Positions 34,783-43,209 of a stretch of 64,000 nt of DNA are shown in pieces; positions within the stretch are counted from its first letter, which is position 1, and each line of letters starts with the position of its first letter. Below the pieces are notes generated by a model. It searched no databases. It was not told where the DNA came from and worked only from the letters and a program-made list of their open reading frames with translations. The DNA is from Dysgonomonas mossii (GTDB lineage Bacteria > Bacteroidota > Bacteroidia > Bacteroidales > Dysgonomonadaceae): the NCBI RefSeq assembly GCF_004569505.1, contig NZ_SPPK01000001.1, forward strand, positions 186,001-250,000, read 5' to 3'. Both the position numbers and the translations under genes were made by a program.

Positions 34783-34814
34783 AGGAAGTCCTAACACTTA
34801 AAAAAGAATAGCTC

Positions 34815-35759
34815 ATGTCAGAAGTAAAATTATTCTATCACAAAGACAATGTCATACGAATGAGCCGTAGCATTGAATTTTTGAAAGCCACCCCTATTAA
34901 GGATTTTCTATGGATCGACCTTAATAATGTAGATGAGGAGATAGAAAGCGAGTTAGAAGATTATCTGAAAATATATATCCAGGAAGAAGAGGAGATGGTA
35001 GAGATCGAGATGTCGTCCCGTTATATGGAGACGGCAGACTCATTGGTTGTGAATTCCAACTTCTTACTTGGAACTTTCGAAAGAGAGCCGGTTTCTTTTA
35101 TCATAAAGAACAATATCCTTATCACCGTCCGCAGTGAGGACTTATCGTCCTTCCACGAGACAATAAAGAAAATCTCGGCTAATCCTAAGATGTATCCTAC
35201 CGGTTATCATGTATTTGTAGCTATTTTGGAGACACGAGTAGAACTCGATGCCGACATGATCGAACGCATGACCCAGCAGATTACGTCATTGTCTAATAGC
35301 ATCAGTATAAAAGAGGCTGACGAAGAGCTTTTGATGGAAATCAAAGACTTGCAGGAAAAGACCATGATGCTGAGGGAGAATATTATCGACAAGCAGCGGG
35401 CCGTATCGAGTATGCTCAAAAGTGAACTGATGCCAAGAGAGCTGCATGCCAGAATTACGATTCTGATAAAGGACATAAACTCACTGCTCGAACATATCCG
35501 CTTTAGCTTCGACAGGCTCGACTACTTACAAGATACATTCCTCGGGTTTGTTAATATCGAGCAAAATAAGATCATCAAAATGTTTACCGTGATCTCCGTT
35601 ATATTTATGCCGCCTACACTTATTGCAAGTATTTATGGGATGAACTTTGGAGAAATGCCTGAACTGGAATGGAAATACGGCTACGAATTTTCTATCGGAC
35701 TGATGATAGCTGCTGTTGCTGTTATTCTCTTTTATTTCAGACGACAGAAGTGGTTGTAA
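34815..35759 (+). CDS. corA: magnesium/cobalt transporter CorA
   Basis: A 314-residue CorA/MIT-family channel. The long N-terminal cytoplasmic domain is helical (EEADEELLMEIKD-type coiled coil in the middle), and two transmembrane helices end the protein, with the pore signature YGMNFGEMPEL (GMN at 275-277) between them. The family forms pentamers importing Mg2+. Probably co-transcribed with rsmA (32-base gap), without obvious functional link. Confidence 0.93.
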   Translation: MSEVKLFYHKDNVIRMSRSIEFLKATPIKDFLWIDLNNVDEEIESELEDYLKIYIQEEEEMVEIEMSSRYMETADSLVVNSNFLLGTFEREPVSFIIKNNILITVRSEDLSSFHETIKKISANPKMYPTGYHVFVAILETRVELDADMIERMTQQITSLSNSISIKEADEELLMEIKDLQEKTMMLRENIIDKQRAVSSMLKSELMPRELHARITILIKDINSLLEHIRFSFDRLDYLQDTFLGFVNIEQNKIIKMFTVISVIFMPPTLIASIYGMNFGEMPELEWKYGYEFSIGLMIAAVAVILFYFRRQKWL

Positions 35760-35789
35760 TTGTCTAAATGTAAATTGATTACTTAAATA

Positions 35790-35831
35790 AAGGCAGCGTT
35801 GAGATAATCAGCGCTGCCTTCTTTTTTATTT
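35790..35831. terminator. strong bidirectional terminator
   Basis: A 13-bp GC-rich stem with one wobble (35790-35802 with 35808-35820) followed by C-T6-A-T4. It sits between corA and the convergent PPK2 gene, whose stop lies just within the T run. Confidence 0.9.
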
Positions 35832-36755
35832 TTTCTTGTTTTTCTTGTCTTTATTTATCTTAGGCTTTTCTTCCTGTGGTTTTACCATTGATTTCTTGGC
35901 ATTCTCTATCTCTATCTTGGCTTCGTCTGTCAGTTCGGGATAGTGAAGGTCTAGTTCTTCTATTCTGTCACTGATGATTTGACCAATAATATAGCGCATA
36001 AACCACTTGTTGTCTGCCGGAATAACGTGCCAAGGAGCTTCGTCGGTCGATGTATGTGTCAGCATATCTGAATATGCCTCCATATAGTTGTCCCAGTATC
36101 CACGCTCTTTGAGATCTGCTGCCGAAAATTTCCAATTCTTAGACTCATCATTCAATCTGGCAAGAAAGCGTTTCTCCTGTTCACCGTGCGAAACATTGAG
36201 AAAGAACTTCAATACGATTGTTCCATTTTCAGTCAGATGCCTTTCAAAGTCGTTTATCTGCCTGTAACGTTTTTCCCAAAACTTATCATCGATATCTTCC
36301 GTCTTTGTGATATTGGGTAATTTTCCGTTTAATACAATCGCTGGATGAACCTTTGCTACGAGTACATCTTCGTAATGAGACCTGTTGAATATACCGATTC
36401 TTCCGCGCTCGGGTAAGCACTTGTAGATGCGCCACAGATAGTCGTGGTCGAGTTCCTCTGCCGACGGCTGCTTGAAGGCAAAAACCTGACAGCCTTGCGG
36501 GTTGATACCCGACATCACATGCTTGATTGTGCCATCTTTTCCCGCAGCATCCATTGCTTGAAATATGATCAGCACAGAATAGCGGTCTTGTGCATAAAGT
36601 TTATCTTGCAGTTTCGACAGTTTATCTATACTTTCTTCAAGAAGCTTTTCCCCTTTCTGTTTTGATAATCCGGCGGTGTAATCTGTTTTGAAGTTGGATA
36701 CTTTATGCTTTTCTCCGGGTTTTGCAATTATCCTTTTCAGAATTTCTTTTTTCAT
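35826..36755 (-). CDS. ppk2: polyphosphate kinase 2 family protein
   Basis: A 309-residue PPK2 enzyme that transfers phosphate between polyphosphate and nucleotides. Walker A is MDAAGKDGT (68-76), the lid/Walker B block is GIFNRSHYED (121-130), and a GWEEKRYRQI-like block (FWEKRYRQINDFERHL) follows. The proportions are those of single-domain PPK2 proteins that phosphorylate AMP or ADP. The C-terminus ends in a lysine-rich tail (KPQEEKPKINKDKKNKKK). It lies 22 bases after a small membrane protein gene and may share its promoter. Confidence 0.88.
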   Translation of the reverse strand: MKKEILKRIIAKPGEKHKVSNFKTDYTAGLSKQKGEKLLEESIDKLSKLQDKLYAQDRYSVLIIFQAMDAAGKDGTIKHVMSGINPQGCQVFAFKQPSAEELDHDYLWRIYKCLPERGRIGIFNRSHYEDVLVAKVHPAIVLNGKLPNITKTEDIDDKFWEKRYRQINDFERHLTENGTIVLKFFLNVSHGEQEKRFLARLNDESKNWKFSAADLKERGYWDNYMEAYSDMLTHTSTDEAPWHVIPADNKWFMRYIIGQIISDRIEELDLHYPELTDEAKIEIENAKKSMVKPQEEKPKINKDKKNKKK

Positions 36756-36777
36756 AACTATTTAATTTATAGTTCTA

Positions 36778-37074
36778 TTATGCTAGGAAACTTTCAATCA
36801 AAATGCAGATGCAGAAAAGCCCGAAGTTGGCGGGTATTACTGTCCATGCGCTTATCTTGTCTTTGATTAGCCTGACTGCAAGTAAAACTCCAATCAGTCC
36901 GCAAATTGTATTCAAAACCAGTATCCATTCCGGTATCTTGTAAAGATAGAGGATGTTGCCAAAGTTATAATTATATAGTAATCTGAGTTGGAAATATATC
37001 CAGCATGAATTTAGTATTATCAGTAATATTCCTATGATAACATTAACCAGATTACTATATTTCTTTTCTGTCAT
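36778..37074 (-). CDS. small membrane protein, unknown
   Basis: A 98-residue protein with three likely transmembrane helices (VNVIIGILLIILNSCWIYFQ, then EWILVLNTICGLIGVLLAVR, then WTVIPANFGLFCICILIESF). The ATG at 37074 is chosen rather than a TTG at 37098 because the latter lies inside repeat element copy 3. I do not recognise the family. It probably leads the PPK2 transcript. Confidence 0.6.
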   Translation of the reverse strand: MTEKKYSNLVNVIIGILLIILNSCWIYFQLRLLYNYNFGNILYLYKIPEWILVLNTICGLIGVLLAVRLIKDKISAWTVIPANFGLFCICILIESFLA

Positions 37075-37088
37075 TTCCAATAATGTAA

Positions 37089-37135
37089 AAAGTGACAAAA
37101 GTGACAGTTTTTACCCTGTTTCTATTTGTAACCTT
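37089..37135. repeat. GTGACA repeated element, copy 3
   Basis: Same plan with more divergence: left AAAGTGACA (37089-37097), right TGTAACCTT (37127-37135), GTGACA twice with period 9, inner palindrome with one mismatch. It lies immediately upstream of the small membrane protein start, so here it occupies a promoter or 5' UTR position. Confidence 0.55.
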
Positions 37136-37193
37136 ATTTCCCCGCTTTTTGTTTAGTATCTGTATATAAAAAGATAATTATTCTCACAGAAAA

Positions 37194-37823
37194 TTATTTG
37201 ATGACTTCAATCAGGTCGCTAAGGTCTTTTCTTACTTTGGGTTGATTCTGGAGCCAGTCGAGGTTTTCATCTTTATATCCCAAAGGAAGAATAAATGTCG
37301 CAGAAAGGTTCTGTATTGGTAAGTCGAGGATACGGTTCAATGCATCCCTGTCAAAGCCCTCGATAGGAAGTGTCTCAATGCGTTCGTTGGCTGCAACTGT
37401 ACACGCCACTCCCAGTGCGATGTAAGTTTGTTGAGATAGCCAGTTCTTTACATTACTGCCATTTTTCTCAATAAAGAATTCTATCTTTTTTCTATATTTA
37501 TCGCACCACTCTTTGCTCGGATTCCTTTTTTTGTTTATCAAATCGAAATAGTCGTCAAGGTACTTTTCTGTAATTTGTGTATATGAAGCAAATACCAATA
37601 GGTGCGAACATCCTGTAATTGGCTGTTGCTCGCATGCTTCATTGTATATCTTTTCTTTTAGCTCTTTGTTTTCTATAACAAATACTTTAAATGCCTGCAT
37701 CCCCAGAGAAGTGGGGGTGAGGTTGATTGCTTCAAGTATTCTTTCTACTACATCTTGTGGAACTTTGGCTCCATTCATCCCTTTACATGCATGTCGCCAT
37801 TTAAGATCTTCTATTAAGCTCAT
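37194..37823 (-). CDS. NAD(P)H-dependent nitroreductase
   Basis: A 209-residue FMN-binding oxidoreductase of the nitroreductase (NfsB/YdgI) family. The N-terminal block WRHACKGMNG and PTSLGMQAFKVFVIENKELK, and the central QTYIALGVACTVAANERIET, match the flavin-binding dimer fold. It reduces nitroaromatics or quinones using NAD(P)H; natural substrate unknown. Single gene. Confidence 0.85.
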   Translation of the reverse strand: MSLIEDLKWRHACKGMNGAKVPQDVVERILEAINLTPTSLGMQAFKVFVIENKELKEKIYNEACEQQPITGCSHLLVFASYTQITEKYLDDYFDLINKKRNPSKEWCDKYRKKIEFFIEKNGSNVKNWLSQQTYIALGVACTVAANERIETLPIEGFDRDALNRILDLPIQNLSATFILPLGYKDENLDWLQNQPKVRKDLSDLIEVIK

Positions 37824-37879
37824 ATTATTGTTTTAGTTTAAATAGTCTGGGGGAGTCGTGCTCGTTTTCTTTTATGATC

Positions 37880-38029
37880 TTAAAAGTCTAATCTTACCGC
37901 ACGATTCCTTTTATCTATACTTAGTGAATTTTGTTTGTATTTTATTTTAGGCAGAGGAATTTCATTTTCCGACTGATCGATTGCTTCCTGTAGCGTATCT
38001 CTCAGGGTTTGAAATTCCTCTGCCCATAT
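37880..38029 (-). pseudogene. orphan reading frame without start, possible gene remnant
   Basis: On the minus strand a frame from 38029 (just after an in-frame stop) to the TAA at 37880-37882 reads, after two leading residues, as AEEFQTLRDTLQEAIDQSEN then EIPLPKIKYKQNSLSIDKRN, 49 codons with normal composition but no ATG. It could be the degraded C-terminus of a lost gene. Part of the same DNA forms the 15-bp inverted repeat 37950-38024, so the coding appearance may be coincidental. Confidence 0.3.
37950..38024. repeat. 15-bp inverted repeat with 45-base loop
   Basis: GGCAGAGGAATTTCA (37950-37964) is the exact reverse complement of 38010-38024. The large loop and absence of a T run argue against a simple terminator; it might be a structured RNA after the carbonic anhydrase gene, whose stop is 35 bases away. 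Confidence 0.6.
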
Positions 38030-38058
38030 TTAATTATAAGTATTTTCCTTAATCGGTT

Positions 38059-38577
38059 TTATTCTTCTTTAAACCAACCCGAATACATCAGGTAATTTTT
38101 TGCTATTTTCTGGTTCATTTCTTTCGCTTGTTCCGAATCTACTTTTTTTACAAACTTGGCTGGTACACCTGCATAGATACTTCCCGGCTCTACCTGTGTA
38201 CCGCTCAGTACCACCGATCCTGCTGCAATAATCGCACCTTCGCCTATCACTGCATGATCGAGAACAATGGCTCCCATACCTATCAGTGCACCGTTTTCTA
38301 TTTTTGCGCCATGCACCACCACGTTATGACCAATGGATACATCGTCGCCTATTTCTACTACAGACTTTTGGTACAAAGTGTGTAACACACTGCCATCTTG
38401 TATGTTTACCCTGTTTCCGATGCGTATAGAGTTTACGTCGCCACGCAATACGGTGTTAAACCAAATGCTACAATCTTTACCTATTACCACATCGCCGATT
38501 ATTGTAGCGTTTTCGGCCATGTATGTATTTTCTCCAATCTCAGGTGTAAACCCTCTGACTTCTTTTATTAATGCCAT
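38059..38577 (-). CDS. gamma-class carbonic anhydrase family protein
   Basis: A 172-residue left-handed beta-helix protein of the gamma carbonic anhydrase / YrdA family. Hexapeptide repeats run through the middle, and three zinc-ligand His are visible: LHTLYQK (H66), SIGHNVVVHG (H84, H89). Gamma carbonic anhydrases interconvert CO2 and bicarbonate; many relatives are of uncertain activity. It is the last of four genes downstream of bactofilin, with a 6-base gap from the TlpA-like gene. Confidence 0.9.
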   Translation of the reverse strand: MALIKEVRGFTPEIGENTYMAENATIIGDVVIGKDCSIWFNTVLRGDVNSIRIGNRVNIQDGSVLHTLYQKSVVEIGDDVSIGHNVVVHGAKIENGALIGMGAIVLDHAVIGEGAIIAAGSVVLSGTQVEPGSIYAGVPAKFVKKVDSEQAKEMNQKIAKNYLMYSGWFKEE

Positions 38578-38583
38578 TATCTT

Positions 38584-39999
38584 TTATTTTGTATAATAAT
38601 CGAAGAACTGTTCCAGTCCTTTAGAATCTATTTTCTTTGCAACTATTTTTTTGTTTTTATCCAGCACAAACACCGACGGAATGTATGATGTATCATAGTT
38701 CAGCCAGTATTGTGATATATTATTCGGGTCGGCGGCGTTGATCCAGCCGGTCATCTTATTATTCTTTACAAACTTATCCCATTCTTTTTTGTCGCTTCCC
38801 TTTATGTCGATGGCTACTACCTGCAATCCTTTGTCTTTGTATTTGGTATATACCTCATTGTATATGCGAGGTGTTTCTTCTATACAGTGATTACAGTCGT
38901 GACCATAGAAATACAATATCAGGTATTCGGCTTTTATGTCGTTTGTCTCAATTGTCTTACCGTCTATTGTTGTCAGTTTTATATTGCGGGCTCTCATGCC
39001 TATGCGATTGTTTTTGATATGCTCATACATATACTGCAATCCCGACACCTGAGCACTATCTATCCACGCCAGGTTTTTGCCGAAGACGTAATCTTCGCAA
39101 AGCTTTGCCCAGATATTCTCATCGCCCATTCTGTCGCTCGAAGTGGTTGTATTTATCAGATAAGACAACATTTCTTTAAAACACACTTCATTCTCTTTTG
39201 TTCTGCTCACAAGCTTAGTTGCTGCTATCGCTAAAGAATCGGGCGTAGGATTTACCCACTGAGTCATATATGATTCTATATAGCTGGTCAAATAATTTGT
39301 TCGCCACAGACGAGGGTCGGTAAGGTTTATATTATCAAAATAATGTACTTTTCCGTACTTGTTGTTTTCTGCAAACTCTTTATCATTCTTAGGGTCAGTG
39401 TAAGGTAACGTGATCGGAGTCATACCCTTTAGGAAAGTTCCAAACCAATTCGTTTTATTTTCTTTGATAAGATTGTTTACATAGGTCTGCGCTATTTGCT
39501 CTTCGGTTGCTATTTCCTTTTCTATGCCGGCTCTTTTTTGCGGAGTAAGATCTGATGCCGATAGCTGATCTTCGAGTGTCTCTCTCAGAGCATCGTTTTC
39601 TGCTACCTTGTTGAGGTAGCTCCACAGTAGGCGCGTGTCATCGTTTCCTGTTACAGTGCTTTTTAAGAAATTATCCTTGTTGATTGTTATCTGCATTTTG
39701 CTCTGTTCGCTGCCAAAGAGCATGTCTGTTCTGAAGTCAGGTGCTATGTAAAGAAAATATTGTCCTTCGGGATACTTTTCTTTCGCTGTAAATACACCTT
39801 TACCTGCCGCAGAAAGTACAACGGAGTCTTTTGCGTATGTCGCACCCCGCCAATATTGTCCCAGATACAGTTTCTTGCCACTCTGTCCCGGATAAGTCAC
39901 TTCTAAGTTGAACTTATTGTCGGGACTTTTAATAGTTTGAGCCTCCATCTCAAACGTGAAAAGGAGGCTCAATAATATAACAGTTATTTTAAATCTCAT
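38584..39999 (-). CDS. exported thioredoxin-like (TlpA/AhpC) protein
   Basis: A 471-residue exported protein: signal peptide 1-20, then a DUF4369/DUF5106-like region (about 25-340) and a C-terminal thioredoxin domain with the redox pair CNHC (C369, C372) and the cis-proline segment YIPSVFVLDKNKKIVAKKID. Such proteins are disulfide reductases or isomerases of the envelope. Its 5' end overlaps pepP by 11 bases, so they are translationally linked. Exact redox partner unknown. Confidence 0.85.
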   Translation of the reverse strand: MRFKITVILLSLLFTFEMEAQTIKSPDNKFNLEVTYPGQSGKKLYLGQYWRGATYAKDSVVLSAAGKGVFTAKEKYPEGQYFLYIAPDFRTDMLFGSEQSKMQITINKDNFLKSTVTGNDDTRLLWSYLNKVAENDALRETLEDQLSASDLTPQKRAGIEKEIATEEQIAQTYVNNLIKENKTNWFGTFLKGMTPITLPYTDPKNDKEFAENNKYGKVHYFDNINLTDPRLWRTNYLTSYIESYMTQWVNPTPDSLAIAATKLVSRTKENEVCFKEMLSYLINTTTSSDRMGDENIWAKLCEDYVFGKNLAWIDSAQVSGLQYMYEHIKNNRIGMRARNIKLTTIDGKTIETNDIKAEYLILYFYGHDCNHCIEETPRIYNEVYTKYKDKGLQVVAIDIKGSDKKEWDKFVKNNKMTGWINAADPNNISQYWLNYDTSYIPSVFVLDKNKKIVAKKIDSKGLEQFFDYYTK

Positions 40000-41761
40000 G
40001 AGTTTTTTCTTTTAACCATTGTTTTTCGTCTTCAGTCAATAGTGGAGAAAGACGATCGTATACAAATTTGTGATATTCGTTAAGCCAGATGATTTCTTTC
40101 TCTGTCAACATTTCTTTTATTATAGGTGTGGTATCTATAGGACAAAGAGTCAGCGTTTCGAAAGAATAGAAATCTCCGAATTCGGTAGTCATTTCATGCT
40201 TCGTACGAATGAGGTTTTCGATACGGATACCGTATTGTCCTGCTCTGTACAGTCCCGGTTCATTAGATGTTACCATTCCTGGTTGCAGAGTTGTAGAGTT
40301 CTCATTCATTCTTATGTTTTGAGGGCCTTCGTGTACATTGAGGAAATGTCCGATACCATGCCCTGTTCCGTGCAGGTAGTTTAGTCCTTCATCCCACAAC
40401 GCCTTACGAGCCAAGATATCTAACTGGCTTCCTCTTGTACCTTGAGGATATATTGCTGTTGCCAGATTGATATGTCCTTTCAGTACCATGGTGTAGTCCT
40501 TTTTCATCTGGTCGGTAAGCGGGCCTACTGCCAGTGTACGGGTTATATCAGTCGTGCCGTCGAAATACTGAGCACCGGAGTCTACAAGCAGCAAACCTTC
40601 GGGTTTAACCGGTAGTGAGCTTTCATTGCTTACATGATAGTGAACGATTGCCCCGTTCGGACCATAGCCCGAGATTGTATCAAAGCTTTCTCCTACAAAG
40701 TTTTTCTGTTGACTTCTGTATTCCACCAGTTTTTCGGGTATCATAATTTCCGTCACATTTCCTCCGGGTACTGCTTTTTCGAGCCACATAAAGAAGTGTA
40801 CCAATGCAACACCATCGCGTTCCATCGCATTGCGGATACCTTGTACTTCTGTATCGTTTTTGATACTCTTCATCAGGTCTGCCGGAGATGGCATATCGAT
40901 GATGCGGCATCCGTCGGGTATCGTATTATATAGCTTGAAGGTTACTTTGTTCGCATCCAAACAAACAGGTGTCTTTAGTTTCGATACATAATCAAATACT
41001 TTATCGTATTCGGCAATTGTAACCCCTTCTGCTTTCAAGTAATCGGAAATTTCCGATGTTAGTTTTTTAGGATTGATAAACAATACTGTTTCTTCTTTCG
41101 AAACATAGGCGTAACTAACAGCTACAGGGTTGCACTTTACGTCGTTACCTCTGATATTGAAAATCCAGGCAATTGTATCTAATGATGCCACAAGCAAAGA
41201 TTCTGCTCCATTTTTCTCTACAACATCGCAAATACGTGCTATTTTTTTATGTGCCGCTTCGCCCGCATATTTTTCAGGTAGTACGAAGATTGTATTCGTA
41301 GGTATTTCGGGTCTGTCGTTCCATATTTTGCTGAACGGATCGTAATCACTGATAAGGTGCAATCCTTTCATGTTTAATTTGTGGGTAAGGTTCATGGCTT
41401 CTTTAGCTGCATACACAGTGCCATCTATACCAACGTATTCTCCTTTTCCCAGTTCGGTGGTTAGCCACTCTTCTATACTTGGGGTAGAAGGAAGTCCTTC
41501 TTTGAATAATTCGATATCAGCTCCTTCCAGTTCTTTTGCCCCTTGCAGAAAATAGCGGGAGTCTGTCCACAGCCCTGCTTTTTCGCGAGTGACTACAACT
41601 GTTCCGGCCGACCCTGTGAATCCACTGATCCATTCGCGCGAAGCCCAGTGCGAAGCCGGGTATTCACTTAGATGGGAGTCGGTGCTGGGGATGATAAAAG
41701 CATGTAAGCCTTTTTCTCCCATAAATTCGCGTAGTGCGGCAAGTCTTTTATTTATATTCAT
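39989..41761 (-). CDS. pepP: Xaa-Pro aminopeptidase (M24B)
   Basis: A 590-residue M24B peptidase with two N-terminal creatinase-like domains and a C-terminal pita-bread catalytic domain. Metal-binding blocks are LLVDSGAQYFDGTTDITRTL, GTGHGIGHFLNVHEGP and the later ENLIRTK. It removes N-terminal residues preceding proline, in the cytoplasm. It follows the bactofilin gene by 23 bases and overlaps the TlpA-like gene by 11 bases. The symbol is by analogy with family members. Confidence 0.9.
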   Translation of the reverse strand: MNINKRLAALREFMGEKGLHAFIIPSTDSHLSEYPASHWASREWISGFTGSAGTVVVTREKAGLWTDSRYFLQGAKELEGADIELFKEGLPSTPSIEEWLTTELGKGEYVGIDGTVYAAKEAMNLTHKLNMKGLHLISDYDPFSKIWNDRPEIPTNTIFVLPEKYAGEAAHKKIARICDVVEKNGAESLLVASLDTIAWIFNIRGNDVKCNPVAVSYAYVSKEETVLFINPKKLTSEISDYLKAEGVTIAEYDKVFDYVSKLKTPVCLDANKVTFKLYNTIPDGCRIIDMPSPADLMKSIKNDTEVQGIRNAMERDGVALVHFFMWLEKAVPGGNVTEIMIPEKLVEYRSQQKNFVGESFDTISGYGPNGAIVHYHVSNESSLPVKPEGLLLVDSGAQYFDGTTDITRTLAVGPLTDQMKKDYTMVLKGHINLATAIYPQGTRGSQLDILARKALWDEGLNYLHGTGHGIGHFLNVHEGPQNIRMNENSTTLQPGMVTSNEPGLYRAGQYGIRIENLIRTKHEMTTEFGDFYSFETLTLCPIDTTPIIKEMLTEKEIIWLNEYHKFVYDRLSPLLTEDEKQWLKEKTHEI

Positions 41762-41784
41762 AACTATATTGTTTTGGTATTATC

Positions 41785-42174
41785 TTACTCATCCAAAGAA
41801 CCGGTTACGCTATTGTTAAGCATCGAACAGGTTCCTTCAAAATTGGCTCCGGGCTCTATCTCAATCGTACGTGTTTTAATCTCGCCGGTAAGAAGGGAAC
41901 TCGCCTTCAGAACAATATTTTCGGAACATATAATGTTTCCTTTTACTTTGCCGAATAAGTCTATATTCGAACAATTTATATTGCCGATAACGCAGCCGCT
42001 CTGACCTACGATAATTTTACCACGACACTGGATATTGCCTTCTATTGCGCCGTCGATACGGAAATCTTCCTCCGAAGATATATCTCCTTTTAGTTGTGTG
42101 CCCGACGCCAAAATGTTGTGTGTGCCGGATGTTGTGTAAGGTGTTGTTTCTCTTGATTTACTCATAATTTTCAT
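41785..42174 (-). CDS. bactofilin
   Basis: A 129-residue bactofilin (DUF583): a short disordered N-terminus (KSRETTPYTTSGTH), then the repeating beta-helix domain from about residue 25 (IEGNIQCRGKIIVGQSGCVI, NINCSNIDLFGKVKGNIICS) and a short tail. Bactofilins polymerise into cytoskeletal filaments that scaffold cell-wall enzymes and localise to the membrane. The C-terminus ends GSLDE. It leads the operon continuing through pepP, the TlpA-like protein and carbonic anhydrase. Confidence 0.92.
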   Translation of the reverse strand: MKIMSKSRETTPYTTSGTHNILASGTQLKGDISSEEDFRIDGAIEGNIQCRGKIIVGQSGCVIGNINCSNIDLFGKVKGNIICSENIVLKASSLLTGEIKTRTIEIEPGANFEGTCSMLNNSVTGSLDE

Positions 42175-42220
42175 TCTCTGTTTTCACAAGGTTTTATATC
42201 TTTGTAAACTCAATAACGAA

Positions 42221-42228
42221 CAAATATA
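42221..42228 (-). promoter_or_regulatory. -7 box of the bactofilin operon
   Basis: TATATTTG on the minus strand, 46 bases before the ATG. Confidence 0.4.
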
Positions 42229-42239
42229 GATAAAAAACT

Positions 42240-42247
42240 TAGCTTTG
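42240..42247 (+). promoter_or_regulatory. -7 box of folB
   Basis: TAGCTTTG, 22 bases before the folB ATG; a second match TATCTTTG is at 42197-42204. Confidence 0.4.
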
Positions 42248-42269
42248 TGCCGTTTTATTTTGACTCTTT

Positions 42270-42623
42270 ATGAAAAGTTTTATTTTGCTTGAGAATGTTG
42301 TTTTTTATGCTTATCACGGCGTACAGCCTCATGAAACCACGGTTGGAAATGAGTTTGTGATCAATCTGAAATTAGAAGTAAACCTAACAGATGCTGCTCA
42401 ATCCGATTCGTTGGAAGATACGGTCAGCTATGCAGATATATACAATGATGTGAAGGAGCAAATGCAAATTCCGTCGAAGTTATTAGAGCATGTTGCATAT
42501 CGGATCGTTCGATGCTTGAAGCAGAAGTATAAAAAAATAGAACATGTGGAAATTAAGCTTTCGAAACGAAATCCACCGATGGGAGCTCAGTTGGATTGTG
42601 CCAGTGTTGTTTTAATAGATTAA
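42270..42623 (+). CDS. folB: dihydroneopterin aldolase
   Basis: A 117-residue FolB enzyme of folate synthesis, converting 7,8-dihydroneopterin to 6-hydroxymethyl-dihydropterin and glycolaldehyde. VFYAYHGVQPHETTVGNEFV carries the conserved FYAYHG block and the Gly-Asn/Gln-rich substrate loop; HVEIKLSKRNPPMGA is the C-terminal catalytic Lys block. It is followed 4 bases later by a TrmH-family methyltransferase. Confidence 0.93.
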   Translation: MKSFILLENVVFYAYHGVQPHETTVGNEFVINLKLEVNLTDAAQSDSLEDTVSYADIYNDVKEQMQIPSKLLEHVAYRIVRCLKQKYKKIEHVEIKLSKRNPPMGAQLDCASVVLID

Positions 42624-42627
42624 GCGG

Positions 42628-43155
42628 ATGAGAGTAAAAAAAATAACAGAGTTGAATAGGCTTTCGGTCGAAGAGTTTAAGTCTGAACCTAAAATTCCGC
42701 TTATCATTGTATTGGATAACGTAAGAAGTCTTAATAATATCGGATCTGTGTTTCGCACTTCGGATGCATTTCTTGTTGAGGCTGTTTATCTATGCGGAAT
42801 TACCGCAACTCCACCCAATGTGGAGATTCATAAAACAGCCTTGGGAGCTGAAAATTCGGTTGCATGGGTATATTACTCAGATACAGATCAGGCTGTAGAA
42901 GAGCTGAAGAAAAATGGCTACACCCTTTGTGCTGTGGAGCAAGCTCAAAATAGCATAATGCTGGATGAATTGCAACTGGATTCTAAAAAGAAATATGCTG
43001 TTGTTTTAGGGAATGAGGTAAAGGGTGTACAGCAGGATGTTGTGAGCCGTTGCGACTGTTGTGTTGAAATCCCTCAATATGGAACAAAGCATTCCCTTAA
43101 TGTTTCGGTGGCTGCCGGGATGGTAATATGGGAATTTTCTAAACAATTGAAGTAA
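42628..43155 (+). CDS. TrmH/SpoU-family RNA 2'-O-methyltransferase
   Basis: A 175-residue SPOUT methyltransferase. Motif 1 is VLDNVRSLNNIGSVFRTSDA, motif 2 VVLGNEVKGVQQ, motif 3 IPQYGTKHSLNVSVAAGMV. It places 2'-O-methyl groups on tRNA or rRNA; the exact target cannot be told. It lacks the N-terminal substrate domain of some paralogues, so it is a minimal form. Confidence 0.9.
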   Translation: MRVKKITELNRLSVEEFKSEPKIPLIIVLDNVRSLNNIGSVFRTSDAFLVEAVYLCGITATPPNVEIHKTALGAENSVAWVYYSDTDQAVEELKKNGYTLCAVEQAQNSIMLDELQLDSKKKYAVVLGNEVKGVQQDVVSRCDCCVEIPQYGTKHSLNVSVAAGMVIWEFSKQLK

Positions 43156-43209
43156 GTTACCAATATTTTTCCTAGTTTTGCATATAAGACGTATATAACA
43201 CACTATGCT

